Positions 22,401-34,442 of a DNA stretch of 64,000 bases are shown one piece after another; position 1 is the first letter of the stretch; each line of letters begins with the position of its first letter. The notes below the pieces were generated by a model. It did no database searches and was not told the origin of the DNA. It was given only the letters and a program-made list of their open reading frames with translations. The translations under genes and the position numbers were made by a program. Origin of the DNA: Hibiscus mutabilis (lineage: Eukaryota > Streptophyta > Magnoliopsida > Malvales > Malvaceae); NCBI GenBank assembly GCA_019671005.1, contig CM033718.1:29094508-29158507 (forward strand), read 5' to 3'.

Positions 22401-25302
22401 GCGATCATAAATCTCTATACGGTTTTATCACGGAATTATTATTTATTACAAATTTTAAATTATTTTATTTATTATTTGTAATTAAATTTAATCTAGGATT
22501 CTTTATGAAGATATTTAGATGATTTAGGATTAGATTTGTTATTTATTTATTATTTTTTTAGGTTAGATAAAATATGTTTATTTATTTTATTCTTATCTTT
22601 ACTTTTTCTAATTTAAGTTGAACTCTTCATTTGTAGCCTATTTAAAGGCATATTTGCTCCACTAATATGAACAACATCATGAATTTATGAGTTGCAAAAA
22701 CCTTTGGCCATGGGCCATTTTATTTTCAAGGTAGATAGATTTGATTTGTTATTTTTCGTATCAGAAGTCTTCTTCAACGTTAGTTCGTCAAGTTCTTGTA
22801 ATGGAGATCATCTTCACACTCTTGCTTGCCTAGGTAATTGCGTCTAGGAGGGTGGTTTAGAGCCGCTTGAGGTTGCTTGCTTAGATAATCGCGTGTAAGA
22901 GGGTGCTGAGGACAAAATATCCCACAACATCTATCTCATCATCATCCATTCATCAGAGAGATTTGTGCCGTTTGTAGGTTTTTGTTTATTCAATTGCGAT
23001 TAGGAGGGTGCCAAGGACCAATCTATCCAGCACCGCCACCATCAAATTCATCCTATCTCGTTTTCTACATCAAGATCATGTTTTATTATCGGTTTGCTAA
23101 ACTTGGGTTTGGGGTTTTCTCGGATCGTATTAGCGAGTTTGCTAGATTAATTGTGACCTAGAGGGTTCCTCTACATGTCTTCTTCAAACATATTCGCCTG
23201 TCTCTTAGCTTTCCAACGCATCTTGAAACGCATCATTCCGACATCGGGAGCTCAAGTTATGTCCATTTTTGTGAAGACTATGCGATCATTAATCTCTATA
23301 CGGTTTTATCACGGAAATATTATTTATTACAAATTTTAAATAATTTTATTTATTATTTGTAATTAAATTTAATCTAGGATTCTTTATGAAGATATTTAGA
23401 TGATTTAGGATTAGATTTGTTATTTATTTATTATTTTTTTAGGTTAGATAAAATATGTTTATTTATTTTATTCTTATCTTTACTTTTTCTAATTTAAGTT
23501 GAACTCTTCATTTGTAGCCTATTTAAAGGCATATTTGCTCCACTAATAAGAACAACATCATGAATTTATGAGTTGCAAAAACCATTGGCCATGGGCCATT
23601 TTGTTTTCAAGGTAGATAGATTTGATTTGTTATTTTTCGTATCAGAAGTCTTCTTCAACGTAAGTTCGTCAAGTTCTTGTAATGGAGATCATCTTCACAC
23701 TCTTGCTTGCCTAGGTAATTGCGTCTAGGAGGGTGGTTTAGAGCCGCTTGAGGTTGCTTGCTTAGATAATCGCGTGTAAGAGGGTGCTGAGGACAAAATA
23801 TCCCACAACATCTACCTCATCATCATCCATTCATCAGAGAGATTCGTGCCGTTTGCAGGTGTTTGATTATTCAATTGCGATTAGGAGGGTGCCAAGGACC
23901 AATCTATCCAGCACCGCCACCATCAAATTCATCCTATCTCGTTTTCTACATCAAGATCATGTTTTATTATCGGTTTGCTGAGCTTGGGTTTGGGGTTTTC
24001 TTGGATCATATTAGTGAGTTTGCTAGATTAATTGTGATCTAAAGGGTTCCTCTACATGTCTTCTTCAAACATATTCGTCTGTCTCTTAGCTCTCCAACGC
24101 ATCTTGAAACGTATCAATTTGACATCGGGAACTCAAGTTATGTCCATTTTAGTGAAGACTGTGAGTGCAGAAATCTCTATACGGTTTTATCACGGGAAAT
24201 ATTATTTATTACAAATTTTAAATAATTTTATTGATTATTTGTAATTAAATTTAATCTAGGATTCTTTATGAAGATATTTAGATGATTTAGGATTAGATTT
24301 GTTATTTATTTATTATTTTCTTAGTTTAGGTAAAATATGTTTATTTATTTTATTCTTATCTTCACTTTTTCTAATTTAAGTTGAACTCTTCATTTGTAGC
24401 CTATTTAAAGGCATACTTGCTCCACTAATAAGAACAACATCATGAATTTATGAGTTGCAAAAACCTTTGGCCATGGGCCATTTTATTTTCAAGGTTGATA
24501 GATTTGCCTTGTTATTTTTCGTATCAGAAGTCTTCTTCAACGTAAGTTCGTCAAGTTCTTGTAATGGAGATCATCTTCACACTCTTGCTTGCCTAGGTAA
24601 TTGCATCTAGGAGGGTGGGTTAGAGCCGCTTGAGGTTGCTTGCTTAGATAATCACGTGTAAGAGGGTGCTGAGGACAACGTATCCCACAACATCTATCTC
24701 GTCATCATCCATTCATCAGAGAGATTCGTGCCGTTTGCAGGTGTTTGTCTATTCAATTGTGTTTAGAAGGGTGCCAAGGACAAATCTATCCAACACCACC
24801 ACCATCAAATTCATCATATATCGTTTTCTACATCAAGATCATGTTTTATTATCGGTTTGCTAAACATGGGTTTGGGGTTTTCTCGGATCATATTAGTGAG
24901 TTTGCTAGATTAATTGTGATCTAGAGGGTTCCTCTACATGTCTTCTTCAAACATATTCGTCTGTCTCTTAGCTTTCTAACGTATCTTGAAACGCATCAAT
25001 TTGACAACGGGAGCTCAAATTATGTCCATTTTAGTGAAGACTGTGCAAGCAGAAATCTCTATACGGTTTTATCACGGGAAATATTATTTATTACGAATTT
25101 ACAATAATTTTATGGATTATTTGTACTTAAATTTAATCTAGGATTCTTTATGAAGATATTTAGATGATTTAGGATTAGATTTGCTATTTATTTATTAGTT
25201 TTTTTAGGTTAGATAAAATATGTTTATTTATTTTATTATTATCATTACTTTTCGTAATTTAAGATGAACTCTTCATTTGTAGCCTATTTAAAGGCATATT
25301 GT
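19441..25302 (+). repeat. Satellite-like array of ~881-bp LTR-derived units, about 6.6 copies
   Basis: Taking GGTGCTGAGG as phase mark, units start at 20271, 21153, 22021, 22902, 23783 and 24665 (spacings 882, 868, 881, 881, 882). A partial unit precedes them and the last is cut at 25302, in CCTATTTAAAGGCATATT. Each unit equals the miniature-element unit of 10866-14252, in opposite orientation. It lacks about 360 bp: the LTR end, primer site, interior, polypurine tract and LTR start. The breakpoint is AGAGGGTTCCT / CTACATGTCTTC in every complete joint. Units 21153 and 22021 share private variants (AGAAGGGTGCC), as do 22902 and 23783 (CCAGCACCGCC). The 65-residue frame seen in most units starts at GTG, not ATG. 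Confidence 0.9.
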
Positions 25303-25539
25303 TTTATCCAAGACACATGTTAAGGTCCATGTTGTTTTATGCATTTACATGCATTCCTTTAAGTTTGTACTTGTCTCATTTAGGTCCTTCCACCATTAAT
25401 CACTCATTTCTCTTTTATTTAGAAATGGTCCTTTAATACACACATATATATGTTATTATTATTAAAGATATTCTCAATCTGATTTGTGACTCAAAACAAA
25501 TGCAGCAAACTTCTAGACTATACTTTGGGGGTGTTACAT
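25303..25539 (-). mobile_element. LTR D, right segment (LTR start)
   Basis: After the array breaks off, sequence like the LTR L start region resumes (AAGACACATGTTAAGG, TGCATTCCTTTAAGTTTG). It ends at GGGGGTGTTACA, the reverse complement of a TGTAACACCCCC start. Compared with LTR L (41800-42520), roughly 700 bp of D is missing at the array, so the insertion was accompanied by a deletion. Confidence 0.6.
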
Positions 25540-26126
25540 GGAACATCCCCTAACCCGGCCTAGAATATAAACCGAATTAGGGCATGTTAAAGATAAACAA
25601 GCAAGTAATCATGACTGACTCTGCCCTATTTGTAACAAATGAACAAGGAGAATTCAGGGAAAACTAAAACTTTTAACTAAACTTAGATTTAGGCTCACTC
25701 TAGATAACTAAAGCATAAGTAAACACATAAGTAATCACCATTATCTTACGCAGTTCTGAAGAATTGAGAAGTTTGCTAGAAACTATCAAGACTTCCAACA
25801 TACCAGACTACTACAATTGTGGTTATCTATTTAACCTCTTATAAAGATAACTAATTCTAAACTCTTGATTCGATTACTAACTATGTTGCAACAATCATTT
25901 ATACAATAAACTAAGACTCATGTCATTTGTGATAATGAAAGCCATTTATTAGAAGACTACTACCTCCAATATTTCAATAACGAACATTCATGAGGTTCTA
26001 GAGAATGTTCACTAGTGGGTATCATGTAGTAAATCGTTAGATTATAAACTCACTTCATTACAAACTGGTACCATCTACTCTATTCAATTTTCACTAGATC
26101 AATATTTCCTTGCGCATCATTTTTGG
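25540..26126 (-). mobile_element. LTR I: 3' terminal part of another long LTR
   Basis: TGGAACATCCCCTAACCCGG matches the reverse-complement end of LTR R (TGTAACACCCCTAACCTGG at 61091) apart from a few bases, so this is the 3' end of a minus-strand LTR of the same group. It abuts LTR D's start with no base between. It is cut at 26126 by solo LTR J. Confidence 0.55.
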
Positions 26127-26972
26127 ATGGAAAAGAAGTTGAAACTGCTTTGCAAGTCAGAAACATCAGTCAGCTTTCGAAGCATTTTTGGATGGCATCC
26201 CGGCATTTATGGGTCAACATGTCTTCTTAAAACTTGTCCGGCTGCAAATTAGCTTTCCAACGCATCTTGAAACGCCTTAATCGGACATCTGGATCTCAAG
26301 ATACGTCTATTTTAGCGAAGACAACGCATGCAGAAATTCCTATACGGAATTAATACGGGATTTTTGGATAATTACAAATTTTCAAGATTTTATTTGATTA
26401 TTTGCAATTTAAATCAATATAGGATTCTACAATATCTATTAAGATCAGATTTATTTAATGAGGATTTTATTTTTAGCATTTATTTGTTATTAGAAGTTAC
26501 TTATCTAATTAGGAGATTAGATTTTAGCATTTATTTATTGTATTTAATTCCTAAGTTTAGTAGGATTAGAACTTCTCCATGGCCTATATATAAAGGAGGC
26601 TTCACCCACATTGTAATTCATATTTGAATGATTAAATAAAATTCTCTTTTGTGTTCCAATTTGCAAGAACATTATCTTGTGTTTTAGAAGCAAATCGATT
26701 TTCAAGTTTTCCGGGATTTGTTGTTGAGGATCTTCACACTCCTGCTTGCCCATACAAAAGCGTTTGGGAGGGTGGGTTAGAGTCGCTTGAGGTTGCTTGC
26801 CTAGATAATTGTGTCTAAGAGGGTGCCGAGGACAACTATCAATTCATCAAGCCATCTCCACATATTCATGGGTCCTCCATTGACGCCACCACCATAAGCA
26901 ATTCTGAATTTTTAGATTTGTTCTTTATTTTGGTTTGTTTTTCTCTTTATTCGAATTTGAGCTACTCTATCA
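26127..26972 (+). mobile_element. LTR J: H-type LTR lacking its first ~40 bp
   Basis: It opens GGAAAAGAAGTTGAAACTGC, internal to the LTR start seen at 19358 and in element H, and runs through GGCCTATATATAAAGGAGGC (TATA region, about 26580), GAGTCGCTTGAGGTTGCTTG and GAGGGTGCCGAGGACAA. The end is GAGCTACTCTATCA at 26972. There is no primer site after it, so it is a solo, 5'-truncated LTR. Confidence 0.75.
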
Positions 26973-27689
26973 AAGATCGTTGAGGAAGCTTGACCTATTC
27001 CCAACACAAAAATTCACGTCACCGTCATCGAAAGATATGCATCATTGAGTAAGACACAAGAAATATTCTTCCCCAACTTAATAACAAAACTATGTGCGAA
27101 GGCTAGAGTAAAACAATGGGTGGGGATACCATGATTGATGCACTCCCGGGACTAATCCCATTGCACGTGGAGGAACTAAAGGGATATGTCTATATTGCGC
27201 CTTCACCTCTTCAATCTACACCACCCTTCCATCAAGGAAATTGTAGCTGAATCTCTCTAAACCACTCAGGGACCATATTTCCTGTCGGTTCAAAGAAGAG
27301 ACTTGCAACAACAGTCATTGTTTCAGAAGTTGCTTCCAGATGAACCGATGGAATTTCCCTCATTACCACCTAAACTCCTTGCCGCTGCACCCACCACTCG
27401 ATGGAGACAGCGACCAGATACTAAAGCCGGTGCCTCCTCCCACTTTGCCAAGAAACCCACATCCACACGGGACAAAGGCTAGGGCATCATCATCCATGAA
27501 CCACCTCCTCAGTGTCTCCATGAGTTATTTTTTCTTTTATTTTATTTTTTTAGTTTAGTATTTCATATTGCATTTGCATATTTGTTTTTCTTTTGTTTTT
27601 CATGTTTCCTTTTTTAAGCCTTGCATGAAGTAACTCTTGAAATAGGATCTTGAGAATCATTCTAAGAAAATTACTCCAACACACCAACA
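26973..27689. other. Unassigned stretch
   Basis: About 700 bp that I cannot assign. On the plus strand 27320-27500 could encode a proline- and serine-rich peptide (EFPSLPPKLLAAAPTTRW region), but frames are broken and no domain is recognised. A T-rich tract lies at 27525-27600. Confidence 0.3.
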
Positions 27690-28000
27690 GTAGTAGTGTA
27701 TGTGTAATCAAGTAAAGGTCCCATAGAGGATCCATTGACAAGATTTCTTGTAGTCGCATTCAACCCATTGTAGAAAATCTCAATTTGAGTTTCTTGTTGA
27801 AGGCCATGGTTGCGACATCGTCACAATAGAGACATATCATTCCAATTGTAGTTTGGAGAGTTTTATCATCCAACTATAGTATGTAGTAATATTATTTCTC
27901 AAGCGCAAGTTTATTGTTGGTGGATTAAAGTGCAATACAAACTGCATTGCAAGATCCTTCCATGATGTAATAGATCTGGCAAAGAGTCATTTCAACTTCT
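27690..28000 (-). pseudogene. Athila-like Ty3/gypsy gag relic
   Basis: Minus-strand translation gives SWKDLAMQFVLHFNPPTINL then RLRNNITTYY, and in another frame FYNGLNATTRNLVNGSSMG. These are two landmark motifs of the retrotransposon gag (capsid) domain of plant Ty3/gypsy elements, in the right order and spacing. Stops and at least one frameshift separate them. A matching primer-binding site follows upstream on the same strand at 28157-28174, so this is the start of an element whose remaining pol is not here. Confidence 0.6.
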
Positions 28001-28156
28001 AGATTAGGTATGAAGAGTGGTATGGCTACACTTCTGGTCATACAAAACCTATAAAACAGATTAAAACAAAAGGAAATAACAAAAGCTATTAAAACAACTA
28101 CAAATTAGTTAAATGAAATAGAATTGCAAGTAGAAACATAAAAACCAAATAACACC

Positions 28157-28174
28157 ATCTCGACAACCGCGCCA
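28157..28174 (-). other. Primer-binding site of Athila-like element
   Basis: The minus strand reads TGGCGCGGTTGTCGAGAT, close to the TGGCGCCGTTGCCGGGGA site usual in this group. It lies five bases after a plausible LTR end (CTGCGCA, left edge 28180) and upstream of the gag relic. Confidence 0.65.
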
Positions 28175-28179
28175 AAACT

Positions 28180-29569
28180 TGCGCAGTGAATAATCGTCAC
28201 ATGCTAAGTGCAAGTAAACACTACCGATGCAAGTATAGAAATAGGAGGATCATGTTAGATATTATTCGCACGAGGACGAGTATTTACTCGAACTATTATG
28301 TGGCCACAAGCAATTCTATAAAACTAAAATATTGTGAGTGTAATAGTAGTTGCAACAAAGAAATACAGTAATGTGTGTAGATGATAGCAAGGACAACAAA
28401 TATAAGAAGTTAAAAGGAATATTAAGTGAAGATCTGGATAACCCTGGTTCAACTTTGCAAACTGTCAAGTACAATCAAGGAAATATAATTCGATGGCTCA
28501 TTTGGCAAATAAAAAGGTTAAGCTTGCTTATTAACTTCCATTCAATTATCAACTGATGACTCAAAAATGTAGATCAACCACAGCTCTCGTTATTCATCAA
28601 AACTACAACTCCTTGAACAAGTGGATCAACTCTCGTTGTATCCTCATTCAACTATCATTGTAATGGCTTGTTGACCTGACTCGTCATTACATCTCTTGAT
28701 GTCAGTGATGATGTTTAACGCTCCCATGCAAACAAAGATCAAATCTAACAATCGAAATATGAAGAAAGCTAATAATAATATATTGAATTGAAAAACCAAA
28801 GTTTAAACAAGTTCATATAGAGCTCAAAGTATTAAACCAACGTTATTAACACATAAAATATAATAGGATCTCCAATAAACATCTATCTCTAGAAACGTTT
28901 AAAGAATATAACATATATTTCTCCTTCATCTAGCACTTGAATCCTCATCTCCTTAGATATTTTCGCCTTGCTTAACCTTGGGTCTCAAGAAATTGAGTTT
29001 AAATTGCCATGGGAGGAGATCTTGGAAGGTTAAAGATGATAGGAAATGGAGATTTCGTGAAATCTCTTTCTCTTCTCGAATTTATCATTTTATAAGCAAC
29101 CAAAGAAAGCATACCTATCCTTCAGGTGTTTTGCGTGACTCTCTGACATACCAATTCTGCTATAACAAATAATCCAGCTAGTAGGGTCGTCCTTATCTTT
29201 TAGCAAACTGGATAGCTAGTCGCTATAGTGTCGAGCTAGCTGCAGTAGTGAAACATCATCTGTAGGGACATTAGTAATACATCGACAATAGAGCAAAAAG
29301 GTAGAAATATGTATAACAAGAGCAACTAAGACTATAGATAGACAAAATGCAAAAAATAAACATGAAAATACAAAAAATGGATGCATTAAACACTGATGTG
29401 GGGATAGTTAAATCCATAAATCTAGAGGAAATACATGCTCTTTAAAGAGCTATCACCACCATAAAAAGGAGATTGAAAGACTATCACCATTGCAATACAA
29501 GTATCTTATGTGTTTTATGAACGAATTATGATTATGAAACTTGTCACGCTAATTGCCAATATATGAGTG
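28180..29569 (-). mobile_element. Probable LTR of the Athila-like element, outer edge undefined
   Basis: Position relative to the primer site makes this the 5' LTR on the minus strand. I cannot place its start: no TG/CA edge with a duplication is evident before the Tat-like LTR at 29570. It may be shorter, with leftover sequence at 29300-29569. Confidence 0.4.
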
Positions 29570-32483
29570 TGTCGCGATGTCTTTTTTCGCTAAAAAACGT
29601 GGGTTCGAAAGGTGTTTGTGAATTTTTTGGATATAAAACGTTTATTCCATGGGGTTTTAAAAACCGCATTTTAAAAAATTGGAGTTGCCACCGGTCACTT
29701 AGGTAGGCCGGACACCATAAAACCAGAGATTCAAAAAATATTGGGTTCAGGAGTCAGTTACGGATGGGGAAGGATTAGCACCCCCACACCGCCCAAAATT
29801 GGTACTTTAATAATTGCCACTTTATTAATATTGGATTTTCCGGGTTAAAGTGACGATTATTTTAAAATTCGGTTATAATTGCGAATAAATTTTAAGGGCC
29901 CCGTTAGCCGAGAGTAAACGCCCAACCACTATCACTACGCCTGATACTGGCCCCGTTTACGCTCGGATAAAAGGGCACCGTATTGACAATTTATATATCA
30001 TATGCAGTCTTAGTGGCAAAAATATAAAACAAGGCAGATAATTTAAAGACAATAAATATTCACATAACAGAATACTAATCTAACAAAAATAAAATACGTA
30101 ATTAGAACACACATATACATCAAGCTTAATAATAGATAAAAACAAATTTAACATGTCACAATAACAAGGCAGGAATAAATACATGTATAGACAAAAACAT
30201 ATATTTCAAGAAGACATACATATTAGAAATAAAACACATTTCAACACATATAAAGCAATATATCATACATAAAAAGAAAATATACTAGCATGTAACCTAA
30301 AAGCCAAGAAAACATACAATACGTACAAAAATACAAAACATGTTATGTACGAGCCGACTAGAACATAATATGCGTAATACGAATAACCAAACAAATACAT
30401 AAAGATACATAATCATCATAAACTTAACACACATATACATGTAAACATAAAAATACAAGGTATATACGAGGGATATATAATAAGGCAGAAGACTACATCA
30501 ATATATACGATTATAATACGAACATAAATATTTGCATGGAAACAGGACTGAAATGAAAAGAAATAAACATCAGTGGCAGAAATGAAAGGATAACAATATG
30601 CAATTTAAGGACGAAAATGCAAAATAGATAGAACCTAAAAGGATCAAAACTGTAATTGGACCAAGGGGCAAACCCGAAATGAAAAATTCAAAAACGCGGG
30701 ATGGTTAAAGGGGTAATTTTACCATTTAAAAACTAATTCGGTGTAATTTAGGGACTGGATTGCAAGATTTTGAAATAAAAGGGGGACCAGAGTTGAAAAT
30801 ATACCATGCGGCAAGACAGAAGTGAAAATATCAAAAATGCGGGGGGATTTATTACGTAATTTCCCCATTTCACGAAATAATAACACCTATAAATACCCCT
30901 TTTTTTAGCCGGGACCAAATTTTCACACATTTCTTCATTTTTTCAATTTTATAACAAGACCCTCTCTCTCGTTTTCTCTCAACTTACCCTGATGAACCCA
31001 GAATCCGGCGACCGGCCGCCGTCTTCTCCACCGCCGGCCGCTGCTAACTGGCGTCGGCGAGCCTCAAAAAACACACCAAAATAACCCCTACCTTACCCTC
31101 GACACTGATCCTAACTTGGATTCAAAGAAAAAGCCTTTATACAGCCTAGATTTAAGAAATACGAAACATAAAAACCCATTTTTTTATTTTCAACCCAAAA
31201 CAAAACCAAAAAGGGGTCTCCCACTCCTTTCAGTTCACCATGTTCGGCTTGGGAAAGCCGAAAAGGCTTATCACTGATGAGGGGAGATCCACCCACGACG
31301 ATGGTACGACTTCTAACCCTCTTTTTTTTTACTACGTATTTTTTGTGTATGCATGCAACAAGGTGAAAAAAAGAGAAGAGTATTACCACTAAAGACTGAC
31401 TTTTTTGTATTTTTTTCTTTCGATTACAACTTTGCTTTTTCGATTACAACTACTTGACTCTTTCGATTACCACCTTTTTTTTCTTACAAAATGTTTCTTT
31501 CATACATATATGCATGTCCTTGGTTTGGTACAAGTAATATAATATTTGCTTTCAGATCTGGACTGCTACTGACATAATACTTTCTTGTGTTTTGACATGT
31601 CTGAGCGCGGTGGTTGAAGATCGGCATGGTGAAGCATGGTGACGGTGTGGGCTCTGTCTTTGTCCAGAGGTGTTCTCGGCCGTTAGATCAGATCTGATCT
31701 AACGGTCGGGCTGGCTTGAAGGATGAACGGCCCAGATGAAGCCTCGATTGGTGAAACGACTCCAGATTGTGACACGTGTGGCTCAGCAGTCAAGGGGTCA
31801 AAGCGCGTGGGGCTCACGCACGCGTGGGATATCAAAGAGTCTGTGCGTGGACTGCACGCGCGCGTGGCACTCGAAGCGTCCAGACATGTAGTGCACGCGG
31901 GTGGCAGATATTTTGTTCTTTGCTTGATCGTGGCCGTTGGATCAGATCTTGATCCAACAGCCCATAGTCATCTGCACACAAAATAATTGTAATTAAATAG
32001 AGTTTGGGTTTGGGCCAACCGGGCCTTGTAATAGTATTAGACTTGTAATTGGACTTGGACTGGCAATTTATTTATTTGGTTTAATATATATATTTTGGAT
32101 TTCATTTTATATATTAGCCCAATAATAATATTAATAGTATAACAACAATACACATACGATAATACAAACGTATATACTTATACAAACATTAATTAATATA
32201 ACATATTAGCATACGTACATATAATCATACACATAATTAACATAACATCTACACACATTAAACAAATACGCTCGTACTAACTATAGATACATGTGTGACA
32301 CACGTACCGTTAATACGTATACATACATAGTTTATAATATACATGCACACACCACACCTTATATATATATTAGTAACACTCATGCTCATAATAAACATAT
32401 AATACAATGTATACATGCAACACTAGTATACTATTAATTATACTAATATGTATTTACAAACCAGATAAAAATAAGTCATTACA
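29570..32483 (-). mobile_element. 3' LTR of a Tat/Ogre-like element (2.9 kb)
   Basis: On the minus strand it starts TGTAATGACTTATTTT right after a polypurine tract and ends GACATCGCGACA. The U5 part carries GGGGGTGCTAATCCTTCCCC and GGTGGCAACTCC, phrases typical of Tat-lineage LTR ends. Local GC-rich parts (30990-31070 and 31600-31970, with ACGCGCGCGTGG) contrast with the AT-rich surroundings. Small frames inside are not genes. The 5' LTR is missing. Confidence 0.8.
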
Positions 32484-32501
32484 GTTGCCCCTCTTTGCTT
32501 G
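32484..32501 (-). other. Polypurine tract of Tat/Ogre-like element
   Basis: The minus strand reads CAAGCAAAGAGGGGCAAC immediately before the LTR TG, the form expected for the plus-strand primer in this lineage. Confidence 0.75.
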
Positions 32502-32639
32502 TTCTCATGGAATGGGAACAAAGCAAAGATTCATAAGCACTCATTTTTATCAGACTTCCTTGTTTGTAGCTTTGGAAACACGTGTTCTTTTGGAATTCTC
32601 CGCCCTTCTTTAGCTGAATCTTCAGGCTCGTAAGTTCTT

Positions 32640-33425
32640 ACTATATAGAGCTTCGTCACCTTCCAATCTTGGAGCTACAGGCTCTTCCTATATAGAACCC
32701 TTCGCTCTGAAGCCTCAAGTTTGGAGTCCCTCCTATATAGAACTTTTTACTTCGAGACAGTACAACTAGGAGTCCTTCCTATATAGAACTCTTCGCCTTC
32801 AATGCTGGTTTCTCCTATATAAAACCTTTTACGCCGCTGATGGATTCTTCCGACTGGGAGTTCCTCCTATATAGAACTGCTAGTCTTCAAACCCTGGAGC
32901 CGTCAGTCCTTCCTATATAGAACTTTTGGCATCTGAAATCTCAGAGCTACAGGTTCTTCCTATATAGAACCTTTCACTCTAAGACAGTGAAGCTCGGAGC
33001 CTTTCCTATATAAGACTCTTCACATTCAAACACAACAAGATTTCCTATATAACCTTGTGTGTCATGGGTGAATTCATTCGACTGGGAGTTCTTCCTATAT
33101 AGAACTGCTAGTCTACACCTTGGAGCCGTCGGTCCTTCCTATATAGAACTTTTGGCGTCTGAAATCTTGGAGCTACGAATTCTTCCTATATAGAATCTTT
33201 TACTCTAAGACATTGAAGCTCGGAGCCCTTCCTATATAGAACTCTTCGCTTTCGACACAGCAGGATTTCCTATATAATCTTGTGCGTCATGGGTGAATTC
33301 CTTCGACTGGAGTTCTTCCTATATAGAACTGCTAGTCTTCACCCTGGAGCTGTAAGTCCTTCCTACATAGAACTTTCAGCTTCTGCAGCCTCGGAGTGGA
33401 GGATTCTTCCTATATAGAACCTCTC
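32640..33425. repeat. Array of ~18 palindromic TTCCTATATAGAAC boxes with ~225-bp higher-order period
   Basis: Boxes of the form TTCCTATATAGAAC lie every 40-55 bp from about 32640 to 33410. The core CTATATAG is self-complementary. Between boxes, phrases such as CGACTGGGAGTTC (about 32851, 33079, 33302), TGGAGCCGT and CATGGGTGAATTC recur, giving a higher-order unit near 225 bp with about five boxes. Confidence 0.85.
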
Positions 33426-34442
33426 TCTGGAGCTTGGAAACATATGCCTTTTGTATGTAAAACCACTGTTTTCTCATTTGGGATTCACACCACGATGGCC
33501 ATCGATGTCTCTTTGAATCCGCAGATACCTGTATGAGACAAAACAAAATGCTATGATAAATGAATTGACATGCTCCTAATCCTAGTGATGTCTAACTATT
33601 CATGATGCATGAGTGTCAATATCTTGGTGGGCTTGTTTTGCTCCTTATTCGATCTCGTTGTTCACTTTCTCCTTTCTCACGGGCGTCGATACCCCGCTTC
33701 ACTGTCAGGTTCAACCATTCCAACCTTTTTTTTACGACTTGGAATTCTAAAGTGCCCTTTTCGGGTTTTCGCTTTAGAGAGAGAGTTTTTTTTAAGGGTG
33801 CGTTTCTGGGTTTTCATCCAAGAGATCTCTTTTGTTATCTCGCATGTTTTCCTTGAATAGACAGGACGTACGCCATTGGTTATCCTATCCGGTTGTTTGA
33901 CGCTTTCCGCCTTTCCTATCAACAGTCGTTATGTAGGGAGCTAGAGGGCGGAATTAACACCATTTTCTTTAATCACCTGCATTTTTAAGGTTAGATCACA
34001 GTAATGCTCCGAAATCTCTTGTTTCACTATAAGCCTATGTTAACTTATTTGACTGAAATTAACAAGAAGGCAAGGAATGGATGCTCAAAAACACGGTTTT
34101 ATTACGATTAAGGGCTTGGGATATCTTTAAAAAAAGGTATGACACACATGAGAAAGAAGAAAAGTTAAGTATGAAATACAAGATCCCTCATTATCTTCGA
34201 TATGAATGATACATGATCCTGTCAACCAGCGTAGAATGTTTTGCCTGAAGCTCCCTCTTCATGATGTTCATGGGGATACCCTTCTCTTCGGATATTCAAC
34301 TTTTCAATTTACCCGAGCCGCCCTTTACGGGTTTTCAACTCGGGTCCTCCTTTGCTTCAAGACGCCCAGTTTCGGGTTTTCGCCCTGAGCTCTCCATTTT
34401 CGTTCTTTTTTTATTTTCTTCTTTTCTTTCTTCTTTTTTTTT

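Larger units (their letters stand above)
32484..34442 (-). other. Long 3' untranslated region of Tat/Ogre-like element
   Basis: About 1.95 kb separate the integrase stop from the polypurine tract, as in Tat/Ogre elements with long post-pol regions. It contains the palindromic box array (32640-33425) and several CGGGTTTTCGC-like phrases (33760-34390). Short overlapping frames at 33602-33922 and 34206-34452 show no domain. Confidence 0.65.

Noticed and set aside
20272..24863. A 65-residue frame repeated in most 881-bp units (and on the minus strand in the 1240-bp array), looking like a conserved small protein family
   Set aside because: It starts at GTG in an LTR leader region, has no domain, and its conservation is explained by recent duplication of the DNA unit.
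26328..26753. Plus-strand 99-residue and minus-strand 69-residue frames
   Set aside because: Both lie in solo LTR J around its TATA and leader; the minus frame recurs in the LTRs of element H (38202, 39791) only because the LTR is repeated.
27340..27558. Possible plus-strand coding exon, proline-rich
   Set aside because: Frame broken on both sides, no splice context or domain that I could support; left as unassigned.
30880..31060. Plus-strand promoter-like sequence (CTATAAATACCCC followed by a pyrimidine-rich leader) suggesting the LTR at 29570-32483 is plus-oriented or a host gene starts here
   Set aside because: The polypurine tract, U5-type end phrases and adjoining pol all place the LTR on the minus strand, and no ORF follows the leader.
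31723..31986. GC-rich 87-residue frame on the plus strand
   Set aside because: Lies inside the Tat-like LTR, antisense to it; composition reflects GC-rich LTR sequence and no domain is seen.
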